Shown here: piece by piece, positions 12,622 to 23,370 of the stretch | How the letters are laid out: every line of letters begins with the position of its first letter | How positions within the stretch are numbered: the first letter of the stretch is position 1 | NCBI GenBank assembly: GCA_009763385.1 | Contig: CM019827.1 | Span: forward strand, 117,933,964-117,997,963 | Source: Coix lacryma-jobi var. lacryma-jobi | Lineage: Eukaryota > Streptophyta > Magnoliopsida > Poales > Poaceae | Direction: 5' to 3' | Length of the DNA: 64,000 bases | The notes under the pieces: generated by a model | Seen by the model: only the letters and a program-made list of their open reading frames with translations | Databases searched by the model: none | What the model was told of the DNA's origin: nothing | Translations under genes and position numbers: made by a program

Positions 12622-12948
12622 TTAAAATGGTTTACACTTAATTGGATGGTTTATATATGACAATGACAGGATGTAAGATGCTTGTGATAAGAAATGGAGC
12701 CTATGACTATGAAGTAATAAGATTACTGTGTACATGTAGCGATCCTCTGAAAACTGAACTCGATGCCACTCATATTGCGGCTCCTGGCCCTCCTGGTATC
12801 TGACTAAGTGCAGCACCCTCCACAAAAGAGTAGGCATGCCGAACTCCTCCAGAAAATCCTCTGACCCCTCGGCTGTCCAGGGTCCCAGCATATAATTGGG
12901 CCTCCTGCCTCCAGTCGACTTGCGGGCGGTACGCTTAGTGCGGGCCAT
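12622..12948 (-). CDS. Retrotransposon ORF with histone H3-tail mimic, 3'-truncated (copy 2 unit, read-through into copy 1)
   Basis: The protein starts M-ARTKRTARKSTGG-RRP. Histone H3 begins ARTKQTARKSTGG-KAP, so residues 1-13 differ only at position 5 (Q to R), and K14 is R. K4, R8, K9 and S10 are kept. The rest (about 57 native residues with WTAEGSEDFLEEFG and YQEGQEPQYEWHRVQF) is not histone fold. The ATG at 12948 follows a TTTCAG acceptor directly; an upstream in-frame ATG at 12969 lies in the inferred intron. The element is on the minus strand, downstream of its LTR and primer site. Native coding ends at the unit joint 12729; the remaining ~35 codons to the stop at 12622 come from the end of copy 1. 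Function unknown; probably an element-encoded accessory or gag-leader protein. Confidence 0.7.
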   Translation of the reverse strand: MARTKRTARKSTGGRRPNYMLGPWTAEGSEDFLEEFGMPTLLWRVLHLVRYQEGQEPQYEWHRVQFSEDRYMYTVILLLHSHRLHFLSQASYILSLSYINHPIKCKPF

Positions 12949-13724
12949 CTGAAAGAAGTGTATCCACACAGTTTTTAATTAGTTGAGAACAACTTTTATT
13001 TAAGAACGGGATGGATAACGTAAGGAAGGAAGTAAGATTAATGCAAAATTATATGATCATGATGCATGAGCGTAACATACGTCTCTCACTGCCTAACAAT
13101 CTAACGGCTAGACGGTGGCATACAACGTTCACTCATAGCGTTAACTAGCGTACTACACGTTCGCAAGTTAGCATACCTGCAGAAAGTTCATTTTAGCCCT
13201 GCCCACAATATGAATATCATGCATTGCTGAAAATTAAATCAAATACTGGCTTAGGTGCACACCCGGTATACACGTAAGCAGTATATGCACCCATCAGAAA
13301 AGTATTACTCCCACAATTAATACTTTCACATATACTTGTGTGCAACAGGTATACATGTCAGCATCATTCAAGCACTCCCCTAGATTGGTGGTTGTACAAT
13401 CATGCTCTCACAACTCACTTATTACCTTGGCGTAGAGGCAATTGATCCATACATTACTATTCTGAGGAATAGCACCCATACAATTTCACCCTTGCCGTAT
13501 GGACGACAGGAATAACAGAATTTAAATATGATGCACACACCCCAAGTTAGTACTTAAATAGCCACCTAAATTCCTATTGGGCATAAGGACTTGGTCACTG
13601 GCACACCTTAGCTTTAATCCTTAAGATTTTCCAAATCCTAATATAAAATAAGTTGGCAAATATAGCTTTATCCTTTATAAAATATTGTTTTCAAAATACA
13701 CCCCTGAACAGTAACATAGAACCT
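12949..13724 (-). other. Retrotransposon 5' leader with probable intron (copy 2)
   Basis: The segment lies between the primer-binding site and the H3-mimic ATG. On the minus strand a donor AG|GTATGC at 13176 and a pyrimidine-rich acceptor CTTTCAG ending at 12949 define a 228 nt intron immediately before the ATG. No other coding sequence was recognised. The splice is inferred from consensus only. Confidence 0.5.
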
Positions 13725-13736
13725 GCTCCGATGCCA
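13725..13736 (-). other. Primer-binding site, tRNA-iMet type (copy 2)
   Basis: On the minus strand TGGCATCGGAGC follows the LTR end (GTTACA) after two bases. The plant initiator-Met primer site is TGGTATCAGAGC, so two positions differ. It fixes the element's direction and the LTR's inner edge. Confidence 0.75.
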
Positions 13737-13738
13737 GC

Positions 13739-16700
13739 TGTAACAGAACCGACCAATTTGCACCAGATTAAGCACTGAAACCTCCGCTCTCGCAGAAATC
13801 ATCGAGTACTTAAGCTCGTACAAACCCGGTAGTCCGGAAATCTCGAAGGATTTCAAATCATTCAACGACATCCAGCGAAGATCGTACTTGTTCCACGAAC
13901 ATGCTCACGGGTTACATCACAGTTGCATAAAGTTCAAATTACATCAGAGTACGAAATAATATTACAAACCATAGTTTGATAGTAGTAGCGGAAGCAACAT
14001 AGTCTTAAAACATAAGTTTGGATTGTTCATAAATACGGTGCCATCAGTTGACCGGGTCCACAAAAGCAACAGATGAGATAAGTGTTGACCATGCCCTTGG
14101 TCTAGTCATCACCCGTTACCGGGTACAAGCAGTTCTCGCAGTAGCCAAAAAAGCACTGGCCATCTGCAACAATAAGGGAAATAAACCCTGAGTACGAGAA
14201 GGTACTCAGCTAGACTTACCCGACAAAACCAGAAATAATGAGACACCAAGGATCATGTAGGCTATATAAGTGGGGTTGGCTGTACATACTCCTTTGCATG
14301 AAAGCTTTAGTAATAAAACTCAGTTTCAGATGTTGGCAATTGCTTTTAGTCATTAACTCTACCTTACTAGATTTGCACCTGTACTAAACAAGCACTTGCT
14401 AATTAATCAATCAAGAGTGACTATTTCATCAATAGCCTTTCAGATTCCATAACCATTTTAGTTCCATAAGTTCTACGGGAGATGATCTAAAGTCAACTGC
14501 TCACTGTCCAGGAGCGATGGCGATTATAATCGATTCCTACCCAGCTGGGGACAAAATGTCTCACACTCGCTCGGCACATTCCGGCTACGGCAGTCGTAAG
14601 CTACCAGCCAGGAGATTCGAGAACACAATGCGCGGGACGGCCATGGGCCCTTCTACACCGGGGGTTATCTCAGTGCCAGGTCGCTCAATCTATAACTGCC
14701 CACGGTCATGCCAGGTCGATCAGGCCCTGCCTGCCCTCGGACCATGCCAGGTTGATCAGAATAGTTGCCCACGGTACAGCTGAGGCCCTGGGTGTTAGGC
14801 GTCAACATCTCCATCACCGGCTCGAATAACCTTACTCGGCTTCGCGGGAGATACTCAGACCTACTCCGTTAAGTGATCGACGCGTTCAATTTGACTGAAG
14901 TTACATTCCCGAACGGGTCCTAGGCGACACTGACGGGAGCCTACTAGCACACAGAACTCATGTCCTGCTGCTCTTACATCCCGCCTCCGTCTCAGATTAA
15001 TTATCACATGGTTATCTCATGATAGCACAGGCTAAACATGATCAGTATCCACCTATTGCGGGAGACAGGAAATCACCCGACTTTTACCGGTCTAAGCAGG
15101 GCTAAGCATATAACGAGCCTAGACCTAAACAGGGATATCAAGATATATTGCAGGTGGACAAGGATAAGTAATAATGCATCAACGGTAGCAATCATTTCCT
15201 ATAACCTAATGCAACATCCATCATCAGGTTAATTGTAAAGCATTTGCAAACCGTAGGAGTTAGAATGCTCCGGGGCTTGCCTTGCTCAAAGTCCGAAGGG
15301 CGGTGATCGCGGCACTCCGGCAGCTCTTCAACGTCTCCTCCTGGGATTTTCTCTTCCGGCGTCTCCTCCTGGTACTGCTCCTCGGGTGACAGATCCTGAA
15401 CTTCCACTACCGATCCTGCATGATGCATAACATGAATAATAACGCGAATGCATGCGGGATGCATGGGGATGCAACATGGAACAAGGCATTCCAGGAGATA
15501 AGCACATGTCATCTACTGCTACTCAACTGCTTAACCTCCCATATTCAACTTGTTAAGCTATGTTGTCACCACATCAAAGTATACTTAATGAGTTTATTAC
15601 CCTCTAATTACTTGCTGAAATAAATCTAATTAAACTAGCCTATAACAGCAACCCATCCTAGATAGCTTCAGAAAAATCTACAGAAATTACTGGAAGTTAA
15701 CAATATGTAATCTAGTCCCTGGTCCAAATTTCATCCCATTTGGAGTTAAACTCCGCTCTATGAAAAAGACAAATTCTATCATGGAAAGGTGCTTTGAACT
15801 ACACACCCTAGCAAAAAGTGTCAAACAACAGATTTCTCATTTTTCTACTGAACTTCCTAGCACAAGAGCAGTGTGCATAAATTCTCAGGTTCATATTCCT
15901 CATATTCTAATTACTACAAAATAAACAAGGAAACAACATTTAACAATTTTAAAAGCTACTGCTAAAATACTTCACAGAACAACCTTATATTATATTTTTC
16001 CCTGAAACTATATATCCATACAAACCTAACAAAACTGGAATCACATTTTTCTGACTTATACATAATTAGTTATGCATTTTCCAAGTTATCAGCACTTTTC
16101 TAATTTAAATAAATCTACACATAAAAATATCACCAAAAATGCATTTAACATTTTTCACAGTTAGATCTAATCATGCTGAACACAACAAAATTTGTTTCAC
16201 AGGATTTGGACTTAAAATGAGCCTTATAGGACTTTTGAAGCCTTCACATAATTCTGAAAAAAACAAACTAAAAGAAACTCAATCCTAAACGTTACGGACT
16301 CCCAACTTGACTCAGCCGAGGCTCGAGGCAAATGCTCGGCACACTCGACTGGACTCGGCCGAGGCTCAAGACAAGGCTCGGCACAACCGACTGACTCAGC
16401 CGAGGCCTACTATACCCAGATTTTCCCTTTTTCTCTCTCACACTCTCTCTTTGACTCGGTCGGCGAGGCTCACTGGTCAGACGACCAAGCTACTAGGCGA
16501 GGCTAGGCTCGGCGGTCAACGGCGGAGTTTGGCGCCGTTGTCGTTGACTGGCCCTAGCTCGTCGGCGGCGAGGCTTCCGGTGATGCTGAGACCATCACTG
16601 GATGCGGGTTTGCGAGGCGAACACGACTAACTGACTCGCTGAGCCAAAGGGATACCGGAGCAAGCTCGACGGCAGCCAAGGCAGAGCGGCGGCTCTGCGA

Positions 16701-17989
16701 CTCGGCGGCGAAGCTCTTCCCGGCGAGCTTGAGGCTCGGCGAGACTAATACTAGCCCAAGCAAGTCCTAAGCGACATATTGGAGCAACTTTCGGGCCTCG
16801 GCATCCCCGGCATTGCCCGGAGCGATGCACGGCGGCGGTCCATGGCGGACATGGCGGCGACACGGCTCGGTTTCGGCTGAAACATGGCGAAGAGAGGTCT
16901 CCATCGAAACCTAGGCAACTACAGCGGTAGAGAAGAGTAGAACATGGCTCGGTTTGGGATAGCTTGGCCGGAGATGAGCAGTTCACGTGAAGGTCATGGT
17001 GGCAGCCATGGCGAGAACCCGAGGATAGCACTCGACGTTCTGCCAGCTAGAGAGGGAAAGAGGGGAAACCAACCCTGGCAGGTGAAATAGGAGGTCAAGA
17101 CGGAGAGGATGGCGGGAGGAATCGGGCGGCGGTGCGGTGAGTAGCGAGTAATCGCTCGCCGGAGATCGGCGGGCGGCGGCGGCGTGGAGCTCTGGTGAAG
17201 ATGGGGTGGAGTGGAGCGAGGGAGAGAGTGAGCAATGAAATGCTCTTCTGGTTGCGAGCACGGGGCGGAGCGAAGGCAAAAGAAACGAAACGAAGTGCTG
17301 GGTGCATTGCACCTGGCCAGTTCCCGTCGGGGAGGAGCTCCCGACCGGTCGCGGCGGCGTCAGGCATCGTGCGCCACGCGGCGAACAAGCACCGAGCGCC
17401 AGGGCGACGTGGCGAGTTCGGGCGCAAACCACGGGCGGCGATGACGGTGGTTTGGCCGGCCGGCGAGGCAGTCTCGCGGCGGCGGGGTGGTTCTGTCGGC
17501 GCGGAGGGAGCGGCGTCCGCGGGGGAGAAAAAGGAGAGGCTGACAGGCCGGGCCCACTAGGGTTTAAACTAATGAAGTTTGGTTAAAAACTATGATGCTC
17601 CACAACTCCTAAACTAAGCCGAATTAGGAAAAGGTCCTAAAAGCAAAGTTGCTTAGAATTTTGTAAGGAACAAATCATCTTTAAGGCTCAAGTCCAAATT
17701 CTGCTTAAAAAAGAAATTTACTTCTAATCCATTTTTCTAATGCAAGAAATCCCATTTTAACAACTTTTTCTGAGAAAGTGCTTTCAAACAAAGTTCTTTC
17801 TTTCATCAAGATCTACAACTTTGTTTTAAGGCACTAAGCCAGAAATAGAAAGCAAAATAAGGTTACACTAGAGACTATGCAAGGACTTAAGCACTTATTC
17901 AAACATATGCATATGAAATGATGAGATGCTATGCTTATGCTATGACAAATTATGCAGTTTAAGGAATGCTTAACACCTAGGGTGTTACA
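13739..17989 (-). mobile_element. Giant Tekay-like Ty3/gypsy LTR, 4.25 kb (copy 2)
   Basis: On the minus strand it begins TGTAACACCC at 17989 and ends GTTCTGTTACA at 13739, next to a tRNA-iMet primer site, so it is a 5' LTR of 4251 bp. Terminal TGTAACACCC/GTTACA and LTRs of several kb are typical of grass Tekay/Del elements. It contains AT-rich blocks, a GC-rich middle (about 16300-17560), an 8 bp-stem palindrome around CTGAGTAC...GTACTCAG near 14190-14212, and a duplicated motif CATGCCAGGTYGATCAG near 14708 and 14749. Long open frames in the GC-rich part look incidental. The interior and the other LTR are missing: the unit joint cuts the element about 1 kb inside. Confidence 0.8.
15192..15512 (-). 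CDS. Possible small acidic ORF inside the LTR (copy 2)
   Basis: A 106-codon minus-strand frame has an acidic core (VEVQDLSPEEQYQEETPEEK, then CRDHRPSDFEQGKPRS) that begins after an acceptor-like ...CATCATGCAG|G. It stays open in copy 3, and copy 1 carries the first part up to the window edge. It could be an exon of an LTR-derived transcript. I do not recognise it, and sequence similarity among copies is no evidence of selection because the whole unit was duplicated. Confidence 0.25.
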   Translation of the reverse strand: MTCAYLLECLVPCCIPMHPACIRVIIHVMHHAGSVVEVQDLSPEEQYQEETPEEKIPGGDVEELPECRDHRPSDFEQGKPRSILTPTVCKCFTINLMMDVALGYRK

Positions 17990-19438
17990 AACAGAGAGGG
18001 CGATTTTGGTCGCCCTCTCCCAAATCCCTCCAAATCCGATCCAACTCAAAATCCCAAGTTCCCAAACTTGGAGTGGATGATCACGGAGTAGTTAAGAGAT
18101 TATCCCCAAGAAATCATCCGCTCAAAACAACCAAATCACCGGGAAATCAAAAGGGAAGGTGGATGAACGAAAAAGTGCCACGAAAACGAAATCGTCCCGA
18201 TCTATTCGATCATGAGGAGTTAGATGAATTCCTTTGGTCGAAATGACCTCCTCAATGATACGAACAAAATGATTCAAACGGATTTCGCAAAGACGCACTA
18301 GAGAGGGAGATCGAGTGACGGGAAAATCGTGAGGAAACGAAGAACGCGAAGAACACGAATCAAAACACGAATCAAGTCATCGATCTGCACTGCCAAGGTG
18401 AGGATACGGCCTCACTTCCTCAAATCAACAGTACACAGAGGCAAGTCTCTCTGCGGATCTCAGCTAGCTACAGCAGGGGATGGGAGAGCAGGAAACCCTA
18501 AGTGCGAAAGAGCAAATGACTGCGATAGATGGGAGGAGGGTGTCTCCCGACTACTTATCCTAATTTTAACCTAAGTCTAATTCCTACTCTACCCCTCTCT
18601 ATTCTAATTACAGAGCGAGCCAGTCAAACCCTAGGGTTATTCTGGACCAACTCGGGTGGTAGGTGTATCCGACGGCCACGCCCGCTCGACTCGAAGCGTT
18701 GCCTCGACGCAACCTCCAGATCGCCGCCACGTGCCGTCCTCGCTCTGCACCCCCGGTTTTGTGGCCCAAACCGGGAAACCAGCCTTTCCAGCCAACCCCG
18801 GTTTTGAGGCCCAAACCGGGAAACCAGCCCATCAGCATCTGAGTTTTGAGGCCAAACTCAGCAAACCCTCAGAGCCCAGGTTTTGAGGCCCAAACCTGGA
18901 AACCGTCCTCAGCCCGAGTTTTGTGGCCAAACTCGGAAACCCTCAGCCCGAGTTTTGTGGCCAAACTCGGAAACCGTCCACGCCCAGGTTTTGAGGCCCA
19001 AACCTGGAAACCGTCCAACCGATGGTTTTTCCCTGGCTCTACCACCAAACCGAAGCTGTAGAGGGGATGCACCACCCGTGCACCCCGTCCACCGACACAT
19101 GTCCCCAGGTCCTCGACCCGAGCAACACCGTGCCCCGCAAGTCTTCGCTCGTCGCTGTCCCAGGCTGTCAGCCACCACAGCTGATCCTCAGGCACTCTGG
19201 TCCCTCAGTCCAAGCCTCACGTCCGCCCTTCACCGCTCGATCCATCGGCATGGCACGTCCGCCGCACGGCACGCCCATCCTTCATCGCACCCGGTCCGTC
19301 AGCGCGGCACGTCTCAACTTGACCTTCACCTTGCCCTCGATCACTGTCTCCGTGCTCGACACCTGCACAACACAAGCCAAAGAACTGCGATCAAACCCGT
19401 TGACAATCACTCATCACTCAGAGACCCGGCATACACCC
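17990..19438 (-). mobile_element. LTR-like remnant carrying the hairpin array (copy 2)
   Basis: Counterpart of 2687-4139. It shares with copy 3, against copy 1, CCCTCGATCACTGTCTCC near 19335 and the form GATCAAACCCGTTGACAATC near 19388. Confidence 0.5.
18751..19007. repeat. Array of seven short hairpins, copy 2
   Basis: Same seven hairpins; the first is intact (CCCGGTTTTGTGGCCCAAAC plus CGGG). Spacing is 34-46 bp. Confidence 0.85.
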
Positions 19439-21103
19439 ATGTATCCGCAGTTGGTCGGAGAGCTGGTCGGTGAGGTCGATATGCTGGTCGGTGAGGAGCT
19501 GGTCGGTGAGGTCGATATGCTGGTCGGTGAGGTGGTCTTGGTCGGTGGGGTCATATCAGGAAAGGGTGTCCCACAGCTCGGGGAACAAACGCAGCAATCA
19601 GTGTCGGATCTAGTTGTTGGGAATGAATACGGTATAAACATGGACATCATACAATGAACATATGGAGACGTTGATCCTGAGCAACTGCTCAAATTTTCGA
19701 GGAAACTGGTTTAAATGTGGAAAACATACTCGGAGAAGCAGGCATCAAAAGTGCTCCAGAAGTTGATAAATGGCAGAGGGCATATGTATATGGTCAAAGT
19801 CTATACAACCCAGCGGCCCTAAGGGATCTTGGTACGCAAATGCACTTGCTAAATCAGTGGTACCTCACGGCGTGTGGCAGAAAAGCTGATGACTATATTT
19901 GCGTCAGAATTAGAGACCATGATTACTTTCGTGGTGATGACATAATATATGTTCAGTTTAATGAGTTACATCAGCTCTACCACATGGACACTCTCGACAA
20001 ATCTCTCGACAGCTGCTTTTGTCTGTAAGTGATTGTTTCTTTTAATAATCTCACTTTAGCTTATGTATATGTATAAGTAATTATCCTCACACTAGCAAGC
20101 GTTTCTAAACATATGCAGAAACATGATGAGACAACTAAGGCGTAAAAATGACAAGGAGATTGGTTTCATCGATCCATATATCGTATTCAAGCACCCAAGC
20201 AGTATTCCATCGGATGCATGGAAAACTCAAACAGAGAGAATTTGCGGAGGTTCTTCGTAAACCGGACAAAAGATATATGCTATTCCCCTACAACTTTAGG
20301 TGAGTTTGTTATCATATGCACATTTTATTATAGGTTGACATAAAGATATATGTGTTGACTTATAAATATAAATGCAGTTTTCACTGGATATTAATTGTGA
20401 TCGATCTCCACGAAAGTCGTTTGCTAATCTATGACTCTCTGAGAAAACCACAAGAAGATTACCAAGATATGATAGATATTATCCGAGGGTAAATGTGATC
20501 TTTAAATATTGATTCCTGCTCTTTAACTCTGCAATAGTTAATTAACGATCCAATTATATATATTGTGCAGGGTTTGAGCTTGGTTTGTTCAGAAACACCG
20601 TCCGGATCTGAAAGCGCAACTTTCTGATCCTCTATGACTAAATGTAAGTTGTACTACTCCCCGCCTCTTTACCTTCATTAGCATCACTCAGCAGGCGCAC
20701 GCTCAGCCGAGAGTAATCTTTTTATATCTTGTACAGTGGGTTCTACGGCAGTCACCGGGAAACAATTTATGTGTGTACTATGTTTGCGATTTCCTAACGG
20801 TGTATGAAAAAAGAACTCATCTACAGAGTCAGCAAGTACGTAACATGTAAATGAATTTATTTCATTTTTTTTGCTTTTACATAAATAAATATTATGTATG
20901 CTAATTCTTTCTTTTTCTTTTAATCCAAATTGAAGGAGACATGGTTGAAGAACCAGGTGATGGATAAGGTCCGCCTCAAAGCAATTCAAGAGACCATCGC
21001 AGGCTTCATTAATGACCATGTCCTTAAGTCTGGCACCGAGTATTGGTTTAACAAAGACGAACCAATAAAGCCAAACCAAGACGAACACTTGTATGACCTC
21101 TAA
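19439..21103 (+). pseudogene. Decayed CACTA-associated Ulp1 (C48) protease gene, copy 2
   Basis: Exon pieces in order resemble the C-terminal protease part of grass CACTA (En/Spm) proteins: a repeat LVGEVDMLVGE (about 19450-19550); NILGEAGIKSAPEVDKWQR to DKSLDSCFCL ending in a GTAAGT donor near 20026; QLRRKNDKEIGFIDP near 20130; LFPYNF|FHWILIVID (catalytic His) and YDSLRKP across an intron near 20300-20380; PGNNLCVYYVCDF (catalytic Cys) near 20757-20800; and a C-terminal exon to TAA at 21103. Ulp1-fold domains cleave SUMO-like conjugates; the role in CACTA elements is unclear. Stops (TGA near 19655, TGA for the expected Trp near 20575) occur in all three copies, so decay came before the triplication. 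A one-base deletion near 20240 is private. Confidence 0.7.
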
Positions 21104-21633
21104 GTCAGGAACAATATTTGTGTTGTAAATATCAAGTTAAGGATGCATGATGGATAATGTTGTATATTTTATGTACATATGTATAGCTAGCTCGATCTAT
21201 AATATATATATATAGTTTCATATTTCATTTGTGTGTAATTGTAAATTTTATGTGTTTATATATATTTATTAGCAGCGAAGAATACGTATTTGAAACCCTA
21301 ATGGAATATATTAGCAGCGAAGAATACGTATTAGAAACCCTAATGTAATTGTAAAACCGAAAACAATAACCAATTGAAACGAAAAGAAAAAGAAAAAAGA
21401 GGCGGCCTCTTTAGCCCCGGTTGGTAATACCAACCGGGACTAAAGAAGCCAGCAACCGTGGCTCGGCTGGAGACCTCTTCAGTCCCGGTTGGTATTACCA
21501 ACCGGCCCTTTAGCCCCGGGCGAGGGAACCGGGGCTAAAGGTCGGGCCTTTAGTCCCGATTCCTTAGCCCCGGCTCCATGCCCAGGGCTAAAGGCCAAAA
21601 TAGCCCGGGCTAAAGGCCCGTTCTCCGGTAGTG
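21104..21633 (+). mobile_element. CACTA 3' terminal region with subterminal inverted repeats (copy 2)
   Basis: About 21400-21633 holds CCCGGTTGGTAATACCAACC and related palindromes (GGGACTAAAG, GGGGCTAAAGG, AGTCCCGGTTGG), typical of grass CACTA subterminal repeats that bind transposase. The terminus TTCTCCGGTAGTG ends at 21633, flanked by ATT. This and the Ulp1 gene upstream mark one damaged CACTA element. Confidence 0.75.
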
Positions 21634-23370
21634 ATTGCTTTCTAAGAGCAAGGTTCATACTAAGATTTAGCTATGAACAAGTCTGAATTGTTCTCGATTT
21701 AGCTAAAAGAATTCCGATATACATTATGTAAGCTCTTAAGTATCGCTGGCTGCATTGTTAAGTCTTGAGTTGTGAAACGAGCAAGAATGATAATTTAATT
21801 ACTCATTTACTAGCTACATGCATGGTATCTAAGTTTGTGTTGTACTATGTCTATCATTCCATGAAATTTTGATAAAAAGCAGCTAAATCGAGTTGCAGTG
21901 TGCAGACGTACAGTGCAGGCTATAGCGGTGGTGCACTGGCCTTCATTTGCTCACGTCCATCATCGAGCAGAGCCTGGGCAGGCGCCCAGGATCGCCGGGC
22001 ACAGCCTCCGCCATGACTTTAAGGCACATCTTCCCCATCAATCTCAAGTGCTATGTTACTTTCATCAATCACCATCTCGTGGTGGCAAAAGCCAAGCTCA
22101 AGAAGATGGGAACTGCTCCGGTACTCCTCTTTCTAGAAAAATTGCACACATCTCAAAGCAGTCAATTTAGATAATTATTATTTTTGCATCTGGGTGTCGG
22201 CGTTGCGGCGGTCAATCTCGAGCAGCGGGTAGCGGCGGCCCTGGACCAAGCTAACTGCGGCACCTATTTCCTCGATCCTATGTGCTGGCAGCCGGCAAGG
22301 AGGTTCGGTGGCCATCGCTGCGGAGGAAGAAGAAACCCTCGTGAGCCCCGGGCCACTCACTTGAGGAGGCACCCACCCGCGCCCTGCCGCGCCATCAGCC
22401 GGGAGCAGGCACCTGTCTGAGCCCCCATCGCGCCAACGAGCCTCGGCGCCCCTGTGAGCCAGGAGGCCCCAGTTCCAGCACCGAGCAGTGAATATTTGGA
22501 CAACACTGAAGGAGTAGACATCTATCTCATTTCATTGGATGCAGTTAATGTACATGGTTGCATTCAAAGCTATAACTAGCCGCTAGCTTGTTTCTCTCTT
22601 ATCAAATGTCTAGTTTTAGGCGTGAATTAATACGCATTTGGTCTTTGTACAAAAACTTACGCGTCCATAAAACTAAGAAGGAGGAAGTATAAAGAGAAGG
22701 CTAATGCAGTCATTTTATTTTTTGCCACCATAAGAGTATCCTAAACCAACTTGTTATTATTTTTGGCAAAACATGAAAAATACCTCTCCAACGGTTTGGT
22801 AAAAGGAGTTGACAAATTTGGCAGCTTGCCATTCACCCGGTCCGCGCGCGTACTCCCATAGCTATCCTGTGGCGCGCGGCGTCTTCGTCCTTCCCGCACA
22901 TGTGCGGAGGCTCTGTTCCTTCCCGCGCCAATTTTTGTTGGGCCTTTATCTGCATCGCGCCAACGAATCTTCGATTCACTTCATCGCGCGCGAGGCAGAC
23001 TATCTCTGGCACGCCGCTAGTGTTGGTCCGAGCGCGTCACTCCCTCACCTGTCGGTGCCTGCAGTGTCCATCCTTCAGGTACGCCCCTCCCTTATATTTC
23101 CGTCTATCTCCAAGCCTTGCTCCCTCCATGCGTGTGCTAGAATGCTAGGACTAGGCGGTGTAGGTAGATTGGGGTAGGTTGTAGGCGTGCTTTGGAGGCG
23201 CCCTTGATCTCAAGGTTGACAGGGGCACAGTGTGGTGTTGTGCTCAGGCCAGTGCTGGTGTGACCAGATCTCATGGGTGCGAGCAGATCCCATGGATGGT
23301 TCTGAGTTTATTTTTATTGGTGTATCTGATCCTTTTGCCTGCGTGTGCTATAGATGCTTGTTTTCCTAAA
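21634..23370. other. CACTA-to-foldback interval (copy 2)
   Basis: On the minus strand a short frame begins MATEPPCRLPAHRIEEIG near 22315 after a TTCTTCCTCCGCAG acceptor-like site and ends near 22178. It could be the last exon of a captured gene fragment, but I do not recognise it. The rest shows nothing I can name. Confidence 0.4.
22840..23078 (+). promoter_or_regulatory. GC-rich exon-like island with splice donor (copy 2)
   Basis: Same island; donor at 23079. Confidence 0.3.

Larger units (their letters stand above)
1..12728. repeat. Tandem 15.3 kb unit, copy 1 (left part outside window)
   Basis: Position 1 matches 15297 and 30609, and the match runs to 12728, where the next unit begins. 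The copy lacks its first ~2.57 kb. It carries private differences from copies 2 and 3 (for example 4036-4110, 4855-4890, 5687-5692, 6890-6910), so it is the most diverged of the three. Its 12728 bases correspond to 12745 in copy 2 and 12777 in copy 3; the shortfall is mostly scattered one-base gaps. Confidence 0.95.

Noticed and set aside
12729..12948. Genuine histone H3 gene or pseudogene
   Set aside because: Similarity stops after residue 13; no histone-fold sequence follows, and the ORF sits behind a retrotransposon leader and primer site.
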